A stretch of 41,978 nt of DNA from Cudoniella acicularis (taxonomy: Eukaryota > Ascomycota > Leotiomycetes > Helotiales > Helotiaceae): positions 1 to 41,978 of the forward strand of contig JAAMPI010000353.1 in NCBI GenBank assembly GCA_013054445.1, in the 5' to 3' direction. Below the pieces are notes generated by a model. It had not been told where the DNA came from. It ran no database searches and worked only from the letters and a program-made list of their open reading frames with translations. Both the position numbers and the translations under genes were made by a program. Shown here piece by piece: positions 20,651 to 29,877 of the stretch. Every line of letters starts with the position of its first letter. The first letter of the stretch is position 1.

Positions 20651-21035
20651 TGACTGTAGCGCAGAAGCAACCTAGGAGAAAGGTCTATCTATCACAAGTT
20701 TGAACTTTCTTTTGTGGCCTGCGCCTCCACCGACAGCCTCACCGCGAAAGTCAATTTCTTGCGCAGGTTTAAAGTCACAGCGGTTCCCCATTTCCCCTTT
20801 TCTTTCTATTTCTGCGTGCTAGGGAATCTGCACTTCAGTGTTGTTATGCTAATCCACGCATCGGAACTTGGCACCGCATCATAGACGGCTTCCCTTCCAC
20901 CAATCTCTCGCGCAGAGGAACGAGGCTACGAGATTTTGGAGATCGAATTTTGGGTATGACATGGTCCTTGAGGTCCTTAATCTTGCTCCGCACTAAGAAA
21001 TTACGAGGTTTAGCAATCCTCCACGTCAAGGAACG

Positions 21036-24000
21036 ATGAACGGCGCTATTAGTCGGGTCGCAGCCGCGTTGGCGACAGTACACAATGAAAATGCGGTGTC
21101 ACTTGCTAACTTGAATTTCGATTTTACTCTGATCAAGATGGAAGTCCCTCCTGAATTCAGAGCGGTTGGATCAACAATGTCTGAGGACAGGAAGGCCAAT
21201 GCAGAAGATGGCACTGTTCATAAGACAGCGAGAAAGCTAGGTGCCTTATTTGAATCGATTATCCCCGCCACCCCAGAACTTTACAAGGCATATGGAACTC
21301 GAGTCTCTGAGCTTTCGCAGTCCACCAAAATCAATCCGAAACCATCGCCGAGGGACGGGATGTTTGCCAGCCATATTGGAGTGGACTCTACAAGCTTGTG
21401 GGCCGCGGTCACCTCGGGAGATGGAGCAATCGGCGTTCACCTACTGGCTTGTATGCTTGCCCGTATATGGACTGGACCACAGGCTATATCTATCTGGCAT
21501 GAGCTTGTCACCAAAAGGAAACTGGAAATTCAACGACAATGCGCAGCCGCCGCGTACCCTTCAAAGTTTGATAACGATGTATTGGCAGCAACGCAAGAAA
21601 TCTCCCGTGAGATGTTGGCAGGATGGGATGCGAGTGCTCGTGCATGGGTCCAAAGTGCCGACGAAGCTGAGTTCCGGAGGCATACACAACTGATGCTCAT
21701 CTTGGACAATCTACATGTTCCTGTTAATGACGCGAATGACTTATATCAGAGCGTCACTGCTGCTTGGTTTGCAGCTTTGCAAGCCATGGAAAACTTGGTC
21801 AAGGGGGTTCCACAGCAAGTTCAAGATGGAGCAGCGCTCCTTGGAATGTCTTCTTGGCATCTTTATCCGGACATGGTTGTGCTTGGCGGAGTGACTGCGG
21901 AAGTCAAACAGAAAGACGCACTTTTCCCGCCCTCTTCTATACTGACTCTCGGTCTTCAATTTGCAGACCAATCCAGGCATGGTGTTTCATGGTCCCTTCC
22001 ACTAGCCCATCTCAGATATTATGGTCATCCAGTCCAGTCGTCCTGCTCAATCAGTCCGGCTAATTCCCGAATATCCATGGATCAGTTTGCTTATGTCATC
22101 TTAGGTTGCATTTTTGGAGGATGGAAAGAATACGGATTAACTCCAATAGTTGGGACTTCATGGCTCTTACGCCTTCACGAGGTTTTAGAGAAGTTTCCAA
22201 AACGATTGGAAGATGCACCGCGAGTCAACTTAAGCACATCTGCGAGACACCCTGAACATACCTCTGAAACCAGAGCTGTCAACACAATCGAAGCAAACAA
22301 CTCATGGATGGGATGGCTTTTCAATGCCGGCCAAAAACTACTTGAAACTAAAGGCTTGGAGAGAAAAATAGCTATGCAGCTCGTTGCTCTTGGGAGGCGG
22401 CGAACCGCAGCGCTGTGCCCGGACCAACAACTTCCCAGCCCACTCTTTGGATTATCCGACCCTTCCATCTTGATTCCAATCATGTCGGGCGAAGAGGAAA
22501 GAATAAAGTTTTTACGCGGTGTTGCGACAAAACTTAAACTTGAAGCAACAAGACATATCATCAGATACAAACGCGAATCCTTTATAATGATGAATCTCTG
22601 CCCCTTCGAATATGCCACAGCACGACCGTTACTGATTCCAAAAGTGCAAGACGAAAACGCGCATCGAAGATTTCTCCCGGTTACGGCGTATCACCAAAAT
22701 TACGCCGTGTTGAGCTGCATTTGCTTTCCTCTCTGTACCGAATCTTGCCCTTGCAGACTACGACGTACCGAATGCTCTACTCTTTGCCATTATCATAATG
22801 TCACAATAAATGACTGTGGTAATATCAGCACTCTGGACTTTCTACGTCGCAGACGCAACAAGCTCCTTGAAATGGGCGAGGCATCTGAGCCGCTATGCGA
22901 GCTTCTGCCTTATAACGACAGGGTGTTCGCGACTGATGTTCTCATAAAGTTCAGTTCTCATGACTCCTTTGAAGGTGCCCTGATTGATCTCAGCCGCCGA
23001 AGCTCCGGTGCCCCACTTCGTGATATTGTGGGGTTGGAGTTAGTCTGTGGAGACCCCGAGACGGCGGCGATTTTCAAGATTGATCACACAAGGAACGTCC
23101 TAGCACCGGGCGCTCGAGCCAAAGAAGAATCTATCCCAGTGAAAAGTTATGTCGAACAGGAATTACTTGCAGATGTCTTGCAGGTCGACATGCTAAACTT
23201 CGATCGATTGATACAATGGCTTACTACTTTTAGAAAGCCATCTCCCTTTCCCACTGGGCCTCCAATTTCAAGCCACACCTCTACCACAAGGACTGCGTCT
23301 AAAAGTCAAATACCGAGCTTGCATAATGATCCAAGCTATATGCAGTACTCCAGCTCGCTGAGGGCGGCACTTACTGCTACTCAAATATATAGGTTACTGC
23401 CTGATGCAACAATATCAACAACAATCGTATCTCAGTCTTTGTGGTTATCGAAATGGTTGCCTACTAAACACATGGACTCCTGCCACCTACTCTGTGAAGT
23501 AGAACTTACTAGAGCCCAAGCGTTTGCATGTATTGCAATGTTTGATTCTGGATCATGCAATCTAGAACCTGCTGGATTGCATGAAGCTTTCGCAATCTCC
23601 TCTGGGAACTCGATATACGTAGCGGCACCCTTACTCTGTGATCCATTTGAAGTCCCAGCACCGAGAGAGATCCGCCGTGTGACGGGAAACGTCGGTCGTC
23701 CAGGCTTAACAATTCTTGTACCTCCTGGAGAGCCACAATGCCGAACGAGAGACGATGAAAGTTGGTATCATATTAATCACCAACCATTCGATGGAAGACT
23801 TGAGAATTGCTTCCAACAAACGACAATCCATTTAGCATTTACGGCTTACGAATTGCCTTTGAGCGATGGCTCTCATGGCCAACATATTATCGATAGGCCA
23901 GCAAACCTTGTTGAGACGGTTGTTTCCGTTCATGATAGGGGCAAATGGATTGCAGACCTCGATGTTTTGTCCGCTTTAAACCAAAGAGGTGGCAAGGCCG

Positions 24001-24329
24001 GACGCCTGAGTAGCCTGAAATGTTCGTGCCGAGAACACCGAAGCAACAAACGCAAAGCTATGCCCAATTTCAGTGAAATATTTGGATCCAAAGGCTCGCT
24101 TTTGATATCCATAGATAACTGGGAGGAGTTCCTGGACCTTCCCTCAGGCAGTATTTTGGTCGTGAAAGCATATCAGAATTGGCTCGCCCGACTTGCGTTC
24201 ACGGTAATGAGTGTCAATCATGGTCAGCGAACGATGGTTCTCTCAGAGGATGTCTGTTGGCTTTGCTGCAAAGAGTCTATTGATCATGCAATTCACCAAG
24301 ATATTCGAAGCTCGGTCCTTATTTGCTAA
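21036..24329 (+). CDS. 1097-residue fungal protein of unknown function
   Basis: One uninterrupted 1098-codon frame from ATG 21036, with no obvious introns, signal peptide or membrane helix. Visible features: a mostly helical N-terminal half; a GMSSWHLYPDMVVLGG segment near residue 270; a WSLPLAHLRYYGHPV segment near 325 followed by an FGGWKEYG stretch near 365; and a dense Cys/His cluster at about residues 558-585 (C-x-C-x3-C-x3-C-x-C-x6-C-x3-C-H-x-H) that could bind zinc. A second small CSC motif lies near residue 990, and a CWLCC motif near the C-terminus. I have the impression that similar uncharacterised proteins occur in other filamentous ascomycetes, but cannot verify it. It is intact although flanked by AT-rich islands on both sides, which argues for selection or recent arrival. 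No function is assigned. Confidence 0.8.
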   Translation: MNGAISRVAAALATVHNENAVSLANLNFDFTLIKMEVPPEFRAVGSTMSEDRKANAEDGTVHKTARKLGALFESIIPATPELYKAYGTRVSELSQSTKINPKPSPRDGMFASHIGVDSTSLWAAVTSGDGAIGVHLLACMLARIWTGPQAISIWHELVTKRKLEIQRQCAAAAYPSKFDNDVLAATQEISREMLAGWDASARAWVQSADEAEFRRHTQLMLILDNLHVPVNDANDLYQSVTAAWFAALQAMENLVKGVPQQVQDGAALLGMSSWHLYPDMVVLGGVTAEVKQKDALFPPSSILTLGLQFADQSRHGVSWSLPLAHLRYYGHPVQSSCSISPANSRISMDQFAYVILGCIFGGWKEYGLTPIVGTSWLLRLHEVLEKFPKRLEDAPRVNLSTSARHPEHTSETRAVNTIEANNSWMGWLFNAGQKLLETKGLERKIAMQLVALGRRRTAALCPDQQLPSPLFGLSDPSILIPIMSGEEERIKFLRGVATKLKLEATRHIIRYKRESFIMMNLCPFEYATARPLLIPKVQDENAHRRFLPVTAYHQNYAVLSCICFPLCTESCPCRLRRTECSTLCHYHNVTINDCGNISTLDFLRRRRNKLLEMGEASEPLCELLPYNDRVFATDVLIKFSSHDSFEGALIDLSRRSSGAPLRDIVGLELVCGDPETAAIFKIDHTRNVLAPGARAKEESIPVKSYVEQELLADVLQVDMLNFDRLIQWLTTFRKPSPFPTGPPISSHTSTTRTASKSQIPSLHNDPSYMQYSSSLRAALTATQIYRLLPDATISTTIVSQSLWLSKWLPTKHMDSCHLLCEVELTRAQAFACIAMFDSGSCNLEPAGLHEAFAISSGNSIYVAAPLLCDPFEVPAPREIRRVTGNVGRPGLTILVPPGEPQCRTRDDESWYHINHQPFDGRLENCFQQTTIHLAFTAYELPLSDGSHGQHIIDRPANLVETVVSVHDRGKWIADLDVLSALNQRGGKAGRLSSLKCSCREHRSNKRKAMPNFSEIFGSKGSLLISIDNWEEFLDLPSGSILVVKAYQNWLARLAFTVMSVNHGQRTMVLSEDVCWLCCKESIDHAIHQDIRSSVLIC

Positions 24330-24739
24330 CTAGCAAATAACTTCTCTTAAATACCTCATAATAGGATAAATACTCATAGTATAAATGTTTACTGTAGAAG
24401 ATCAAGCTTAGTCTGAGTAATAGCTAAGAAATAGATATTATAAATTTTAATAGTTTATATATTCTTTTATTTAAAAACAAATACTCTAACTAGCTGTTCT
24501 AGTTTCTATATATACTTAATTTTTAATAATAAAAGATAATTATATTATCTTTTATTATTAAATTTTTTTAAGTTTATTTTAATCTTTAAAAAGATTTTAT
24601 TTAAAGAATTATAATATATTAAATAGATTTATAAAAAGTCTAAAATAAACTTAAGATAATACTTTTATTATGTAGAAAGATATTTAAACTAAAGTTTTTA
24701 AATTTATTATATACTCTTACTTAAACGGGCAACGAGTAC
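24330..24739. other. AT-rich island with nested hairpins
   Basis: About 390 bases of extreme A/T content immediately after the orphan gene. It contains a perfect 18-bp inverted repeat around 24520-24565, a hairpin at about 24580-24599, and a 14-bp inverted pair (TTAAGTTTATTTTA at 24568 and its complement at 24641). No coding capacity. Confidence 0.6.
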
Positions 24740-25099
24740 ATGCATATGAATTCTTGGCTTAATTGGCTTCTCCGGGAAGGGCCAACGTTTTTCGCGCGAG
24801 CTTGGTCTGGCGAGGAAGGGAACAAGGAGGTTCTGAGGCTTGTTGCGACGGAGTGGCCAAGGAGGTCAAAAGATCAGGTGCTCATTGAGCGCGCTTCTGC
24901 TAAAGAAATGGAGGGCTTGCTACAAGAAAATGCGAAGCCTATGTATCACACTGAACTTCAGCGTGGCCTATTTGGGTGGGCGAAGAGGGGCAGGGCTATT
25001 AATAAGGTCTCCAATGGTGTGACTTTTCATTTAGGTCGTCGGTTACCTGCAGATGTTATCAGGGTCATTGAGCGGGCGTATAGTGACTATTCCTCATGA
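24740..25099 (+). CDS. Hypothetical protein or gene fragment
   Basis: 119 residues from ATG 24740, in a block of normal base composition that starts abruptly at the edge of the AT-rich island. The sequence looks coding: balanced, charged, with ARAWSGEEGNKEVLRLVA, LQRGLFGWAKRGRAI and a C-terminal VIRVIERAYSDYSS. No domain is recognised. Because the upstream side is eroded, this is probably the 3' end of a longer gene whose front was lost, with the ATG in frame by chance. A small intact protein is the alternative. Confidence 0.45.
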   Translation: MHMNSWLNWLLREGPTFFARAWSGEEGNKEVLRLVATEWPRRSKDQVLIERASAKEMEGLLQENAKPMYHTELQRGLFGWAKRGRAINKVSNGVTFHLGRRLPADVIRVIERAYSDYSS

Positions 25100-25710
25100 A
25101 TTAACTTCAATCTTCGTTACTACCCGATAAATTCTTTGCTTGAATTCTTTTAACAATTTATTAGACTTTAGAATTAGCTCAGCTGCTCAAGGTTAGATAG
25201 GCCTGTCACCTCCATTAAAACCGTTGAAATAAGTTGACCAGAAAATCTATAAAAAGTCTGAATCACGTCAATTAATTCCCAATAACTAAAAGAGATTTGA
25301 AATTTGAAATTTATCTAATAATAGAGTTCCCACTATTCGCAAGAGTCCTTTCATCTTACTAACCAACTATTCTAATAGCACTAACAGGGACTTAGTAGGG
25401 AAGACCAACACTCCTTTGATCTTATTTGTGACTTTCAACCCACCGAGATGAAGGGAATTAGCTCCTGTAGGATAACCGAGAATTGCGGGGCCATATAGGA
25501 ATGATTGATGTATAAATCGGGAGAATGCTATCAGCTGAACTGTAACTCCGAATTGCACGTCAACATTTCCCCATTTATATGAGACACCCCAAAAAAAAAC
25601 CGTCAATAATATGAATAAAACTCTTCACTGAACTCAAAAGCTTGAGATTGTTTAATAATCCTCTATCCCTTTCTAAACAAAATCGAAACAACATCTCTCC
25701 TCCCTCTCAA
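25100..25710. other. Intergenic, no supported gene
   Basis: About 600 AT-leaning bases without coding signal on either strand. It should include the promoter and leader of the small secreted peptide. Confidence 0.4.
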
Positions 25711-25896
25711 ATGAAGATAATTCAACTTATCATCTTCTCACTTCTTTCATTCAACGTAATCGAAGCCTTCCCAACCAGCAACACATCACGCGGAGCCATA
25801 GAAAAGTCAGCAAAATCCACGCCAGCACATGAAACACCAGACACGAAAGCACAAAACACTCATCCACAAGATGCACATGCAAAACCAAATGAGTAG
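25711..25896 (+). CDS. Small secreted peptide (effector-like)
   Basis: 61 residues from ATG 25711, preceded by a pyrimidine-rich leader. Residues 1-19 (MKIIQLIIFSLLSFNVIEA) form a clear signal peptide with a good cleavage site before FPTS. The mature part is about 42 residues, polar, rich in T, K, A, H and P, without cysteines. A different frame overlapping the stop continues as a Lys/Ser/Pro-rich stretch ending at 26020 (about 45 residues beyond the stop), so a one-base frame change would extend the product. The role is unknown. Such short cysteine-free secreted proteins are common in plant- and soil-associated fungi. Confidence 0.55.
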   Translation: MKIIQLIIFSLLSFNVIEAFPTSNTSRGAIEKSAKSTPAHETPDTKAQNTHPQDAHAKPNE

Positions 25897-26746
25897 TAGA
25901 TTCTCTCCAGAACCGTTGAGATATCTTGCTAAGAAACATTTAGCCAAGTCAGAGAAACCTTCGAAGTCAGAAGCAAAACCAGATAGTCCGCAGGGCTTGA
26001 AAGGAAAATCAAGTGCATAGAAAGTTAGGACTGATATCGGATACCCCTTAACTCTATAACCGACGTCCCTGCGAAGCGAAAATCCCGTAGTATAGCACGG
26101 TACTTCGACCAAAACGCAAAAATCTCAACAACAAATAGAATAACCCATTCCAACAGATCTCGTACAATTATTTGTAGTTAATGTTTTCTATATAAGAATT
26201 TTCTTATTAAGAGCTTCTATTGTGCTTATTTGAAATATTATTTAACTTTTTTACTTTTACCTAATCTTAGACGCCGCGATGCGTTTACCACACTGTAAGA
26301 AGGCCTTTCAGTTCAAATCTCGAGCAGGTGTAAGAGAAAGTCATGTACTTCCTCTACAATCGTTTTTGAAACGGTTCATATCAAAATACGGCGACAATTT
26401 GGACAAGAGTTCTACGACAAGGAACTTGCTCGGCTACTTTTGCCAAATTGTCGGCGATCTCAGCCACACTTGCAGCTATATCTTTATGGCCTCAGGCAGA
26501 AGCAATGCAGTACGATGGCCTTTGCGCCTGAGGATGACAAAGGCACGTGCATTCCACGTGCTAGAGCTTGCTGACAGCTCCTGACGTAAATGGTCACGTG
26601 GTCGAGACTGAAAGAGGAAGAGCGCGAGATCAGGGTGTTAGGAAAGGAAAATTTTAAACTAGATATATATACAGTATACTTAACTTGAAATATTTATTTA
26701 CTCAGGGATCGTGCATCTACTTGGCGAAATAATCTTTTATAATCAG
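25897..26746. other. Intergenic with dispersed-repeat copy
   Basis: Contains one copy of the dispersed repeat described separately (26054-26137). A 101-codon frame at 26279-26584 is not supported by any family feature. The rest is AT-leaning and featureless. Confidence 0.4.
26054..26137 (-). repeat. Dispersed repeat, copy 1
   Basis: The reverse complement of this stretch matches 30521-30604. The core ACTACGGGATTTTCGC is identical, followed by TCGCAGGGA and preceded by TTTGCG(A/T)TTT(A/G)GTCG. Both copies sit next to AT-rich DNA and are diverged, so they are probably fragments of an old mobile element. Confidence 0.6.
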
Positions 26747-26960
26747 TAGACTGCGTGATGGGTACCCGTACACGGACCAGTTGGTCCGTGCCTAGCCGTG
26801 CGTCGGGTAAAGCCCTAAGGTTTTTTTTTAATAAATATCGTATTTTCGTGATAGACCCGAAATTTCTAGTTCTGTCAAAAAATCCGTATTAAATTTGGCC
26901 TAGAAACAAAAGAGAAGCACGGCCAAACGGGTACCCGTGGGTTACCCATCACGCAGTCTA
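26747..26960. mobile_element. Non-autonomous hAT-type MITE
   Basis: 214-bp element with perfect 18-bp terminal inverted repeats (TAGACTGCGTGATGGGTA and its complement), flanked by a perfect 8-bp direct repeat ATAATCAG at 26739-26746 and 26961-26968. An 8-bp target duplication is the hallmark of the hAT superfamily. The interior has a small perfect hairpin (ACGGACCA...TGGTCCGT near 26774) and no coding capacity, so it would have depended on a transposase elsewhere. Confidence 0.88.
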
Positions 26961-27347
26961 ATAATCAGTCACGGGCGTAGCATTTAATGTTTAACTGAGT
27001 TAAACATTGCTTAGTAAGCGATTCTAAAAATCAGATTGCCAGCACAACCCTTCATTTAATTTGATCACTATGACTTGCTCGTTATTCGCATCTCTATGTG
27101 CTAATATGTGTACACTCCAATAATCTCTTACCAAACGTTCATCCTGTGGGGTCCGAATCAATTGCACGTGATGGTGCGGCTGAGCCTGTCCAACGTCTTT
27201 CCACTGCCTTCACACAGCCTTCACACAACCCACTATCGTGATACATAGAGCGCTACTTTCTCCCCTGCGATCCCGTGGCCACACTGTCCGGTGTCTTAAT
27301 ACTTCTGCCTGCGTTTATCCCTGCGGCTTGGAACCGATGTTAGAGCG
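26961..27347. other. Upstream region of the NLR gene
   Basis: About 390 bases between the MITE and the NLR start codon. It is expected to hold the NLR promoter. A CACGTG motif lies near 27166. No TATA box is clear. Confidence 0.4.
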
Positions 27348-29877
27348 ATGCGACTTCTTCACATCGATAGCTCCGAGAGGCTGATCCCAACGGATTTCAG
27401 CGGGAAAACAATTCCGCCATATGCCATTCTTTCACACACCTGGGGTGGTGACGAATTCCTCTTTGAAGATCTAGTGAATGGCACTGGTAAAAGCAAGGCT
27501 GGCTATGAAAAGATTCTGTTCTGTGGTGAACAAGCGGCTCGTGACCATTTACAGTACTTCTGGGTCGATACATGTTGTATTGACAGATGGAACCTCCGTG
27601 AGCTTTCAAACGCGATCAATTCTATGTTCCGATGGTATAGAAATGCTGCAAAATGCTATGTTTTCCTCTCGGATATCTCGGCGCCTATGACAGATGCACA
27701 ACTACACCAGAGTATATGGGAAGCATCTTTTCGAAAGAGCAGATGGTTTACTCGAGGCTGGACGCTTCAGGAGCTCATCGCTCCCGCATCAGTCGAATTC
27801 TTTTCCTTAGAGCGTCAGCGCCTAGGTGATAAAGAATCCCTCGAGCAGCAGATACATGAGATTACTGGCATTCCAGTCGAAGCTTTACGGGGTGATCCTC
27901 TCGAGGATTTCAGTGTAAAAGATCGAAGGGCATGGATGGCGGGCCGCCAGACAACGCAAGAAGAAGACCTGGCGTACTCTTTGATTGGAATTTTCGGTGT
28001 GTCTATGGAGTTTAGATATGGCGAAGGAAAGGAGAGAGCGTTGAACCGTCTTCAGGAGGAGATGGAAAAAGGTACGGCCTACACGAGTTTGTCTAATAAG
28101 TACTAAATTCTAGCGCACAGCCAACACCACACTGTTCATTGTACCTTTCGACCGAAACGCTCGATTCGTTGGTCGTAAATCGCAACTCGCCGAGCTGAAA
28201 GGGAAGCTCTTCGTCGGAGCGTTAACTACGAAGGTCGCAATCACGGGTCCGGGCGGCATAGGCAAAACACAGCTGGCACTCGAGTTGGCGTACAGAATAA
28301 GAGAAGAGTTCAAAAACTGCTCAGTCTTCTGGATACCTGTAAGCGATATGGAGAGTCTTCATCAAGCGTATACGCATATTGCTCAACGGCTTAATATTCC
28401 AGGCTGGGATGATGAAAAGGCAGATGTCAAGGAGCTGGTTCAACTATACTTGAGCAAGGAGAGCGCAGGGCAGTGGCTACTCGTATTCGACATCACGGAC
28501 GGGGCCAGACTAGAAACCGCCGGGTCGTCCCAGCCAGTTAGCTTGATCGAGTATCTACCGGTGTCTGATCAGGGCGCCATCGTCTTCACAACAACTGACA
28601 GGAAGACGGCTGTTACGCTGGGGTTACAAGATATTGTGGAGTTGCCAGAGATGGAACAGGATATAGCTCAAAGGATGCTGGAAATGTATTTGATCAGCCC
28701 GGCGAACGAGCCGGAGGTGGCGGATCTCTTGCTCAAAGAGCTCGCGTACATCCCTCTAGCTATTGTACAAGCAGCGGCCTACATCAACATCAACAAGATA
28801 ACGCTTGGACAATATCTATTACTACTGGCTGAGCAAAAGGAGGAAGTTATTGAACTAATCAGTAAAGAATGTGAGAACGTTATAGCTTCGACTTGGCTTA
28901 TTTCGTTCGAGCAGATTCGTCTCCAGGATACGCTGGCAGCTGATTATCTCCTCTTCATGGCCTGTGTAGATCCAACGGACGTTCCGCTAGCTCTTCTGCC
29001 GACGACATCACCGCGTGAAAAGGGAATAGACGCGGTAGGAACCCTCGACGCCTACTCATTTGTCACCAAACGCACGGCGGAATCAGCGCTCGACCTTCAT
29101 CGACTAGTGCATCTCTCGACACGCAACTGGCTTAAAAATCAGGAATCGCTAAGCGAACAGACTCAAGTTGCTATTACACGTCTACTTGAAGTTTTCCCAG
29201 ACAGTAATCATTGGAATAGAAGCAAGTGGAGACGATTACTACCGCATGCTAAGTTTGCTCTCTCATCTAGTCTCCCTGGACAAGAGAACGAGGCTAGGAT
29301 AAACCTGACATATAAGCATGCTATGGCCTTGTTTAGTGACGGGCGATTCAATGAGGCAGAGGCATACTTTAATGACGCTCTGCAGAGTTGGAAGGAGGTG
29401 TTAGGACAGGAGCATCCAGACACGCTGACTAGCATGGCCAACCTGGCATCGACATACCGGAATCAGGGACGCTGGAAAGAGGCCGAAGACTTGGAGGTGC
29501 AAGTGATGGAGACGAGCAAGAGGGTGTTAGGGCAGGAGCATCCTTCCACGCTGACCAGCATCGCTAACCTGGCCTCGACATACCGGAATCAGGGACGCTG
29601 GAAAGAGGCCGAAGACTTAGAGGTGCAAGCGATGGAGACGAGCAAGAGGGTGTTAGGGCAGGAGCATCCTTCCACGCTGACCAGCATGGGTAATCTTGCC
29701 TGTATATGGAAAGGACATGGCCGAGATGTAGATGCCCTTGAGCTAATGAAGCAATGTGTAGAGATACGGGCTAGGATCTTAGGGTCTAATCACCCCTATA
29801 CTTTGTCTTCCTCAACAACATTACTTGGGTGGGAGGCAGAGAAATTGGAGGTTAGTACCTCGGCTGATAGAGAATAA
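27348..29877 (+). CDS. HET - NB-ARC - TPR NLR protein
   Basis: Candidate heterokaryon-incompatibility or immune-type receptor, 826 residues, exons 27348-28071 and 28121-29877 (49-nt intron with TACTAAAT branch; acceptor at GCGCACAG keeps the frame). The HET domain, a cell-death effector, spans about residues 25-151, with YAILSHTWG, FWVDTCCID and RGWTLQELIAP. NB-ARC follows, with GRKSQLAEL near 259 and Walker A GPGGIGKT at 284-291, then LLVFDITDG as the Walker-B-like strand. The C-terminus has tetratricopeptide (kinesin-light-chain-type) repeats of 42 residues at 668-709, 710-751 and 752-793, flanked by poorer copies. Repeats one and two are about 92% identical in DNA, a sign of recent duplication or gene conversion. 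The first NB-ARC lysine and the HET motifs are intact, so it is probably functional. Confidence 0.9.
29398..29793 (+). repeat. In-frame 126-bp TPR-coding repeats
   Basis: Units at 29398-29523 and 29524-29649 differ at about 10 of 126 positions. A third begins at 29650 and is identical to unit two for its first 38 bases before diverging. Each encodes one 42-residue repeat of the NLR sensor region. Confidence 0.85.

Larger units (their letters stand above)
19964..21035. other. AT-rich island plus structured GC segment upstream of the orphan gene
   Basis: 20020-20375 is nearly pure A/T and has no open frames. 20365-20700 is GC-richer and contains inverted repeats listed separately. The last 300 bases are ordinary and should include the promoter of the 1097-residue gene, with no clear TATA box. 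Confidence 0.5.

Noticed and set aside
26279..26584. 101-codon frame upstream of the MITE
   Set aside because: No signal peptide, family motif or supporting context; length is within what chance allows.
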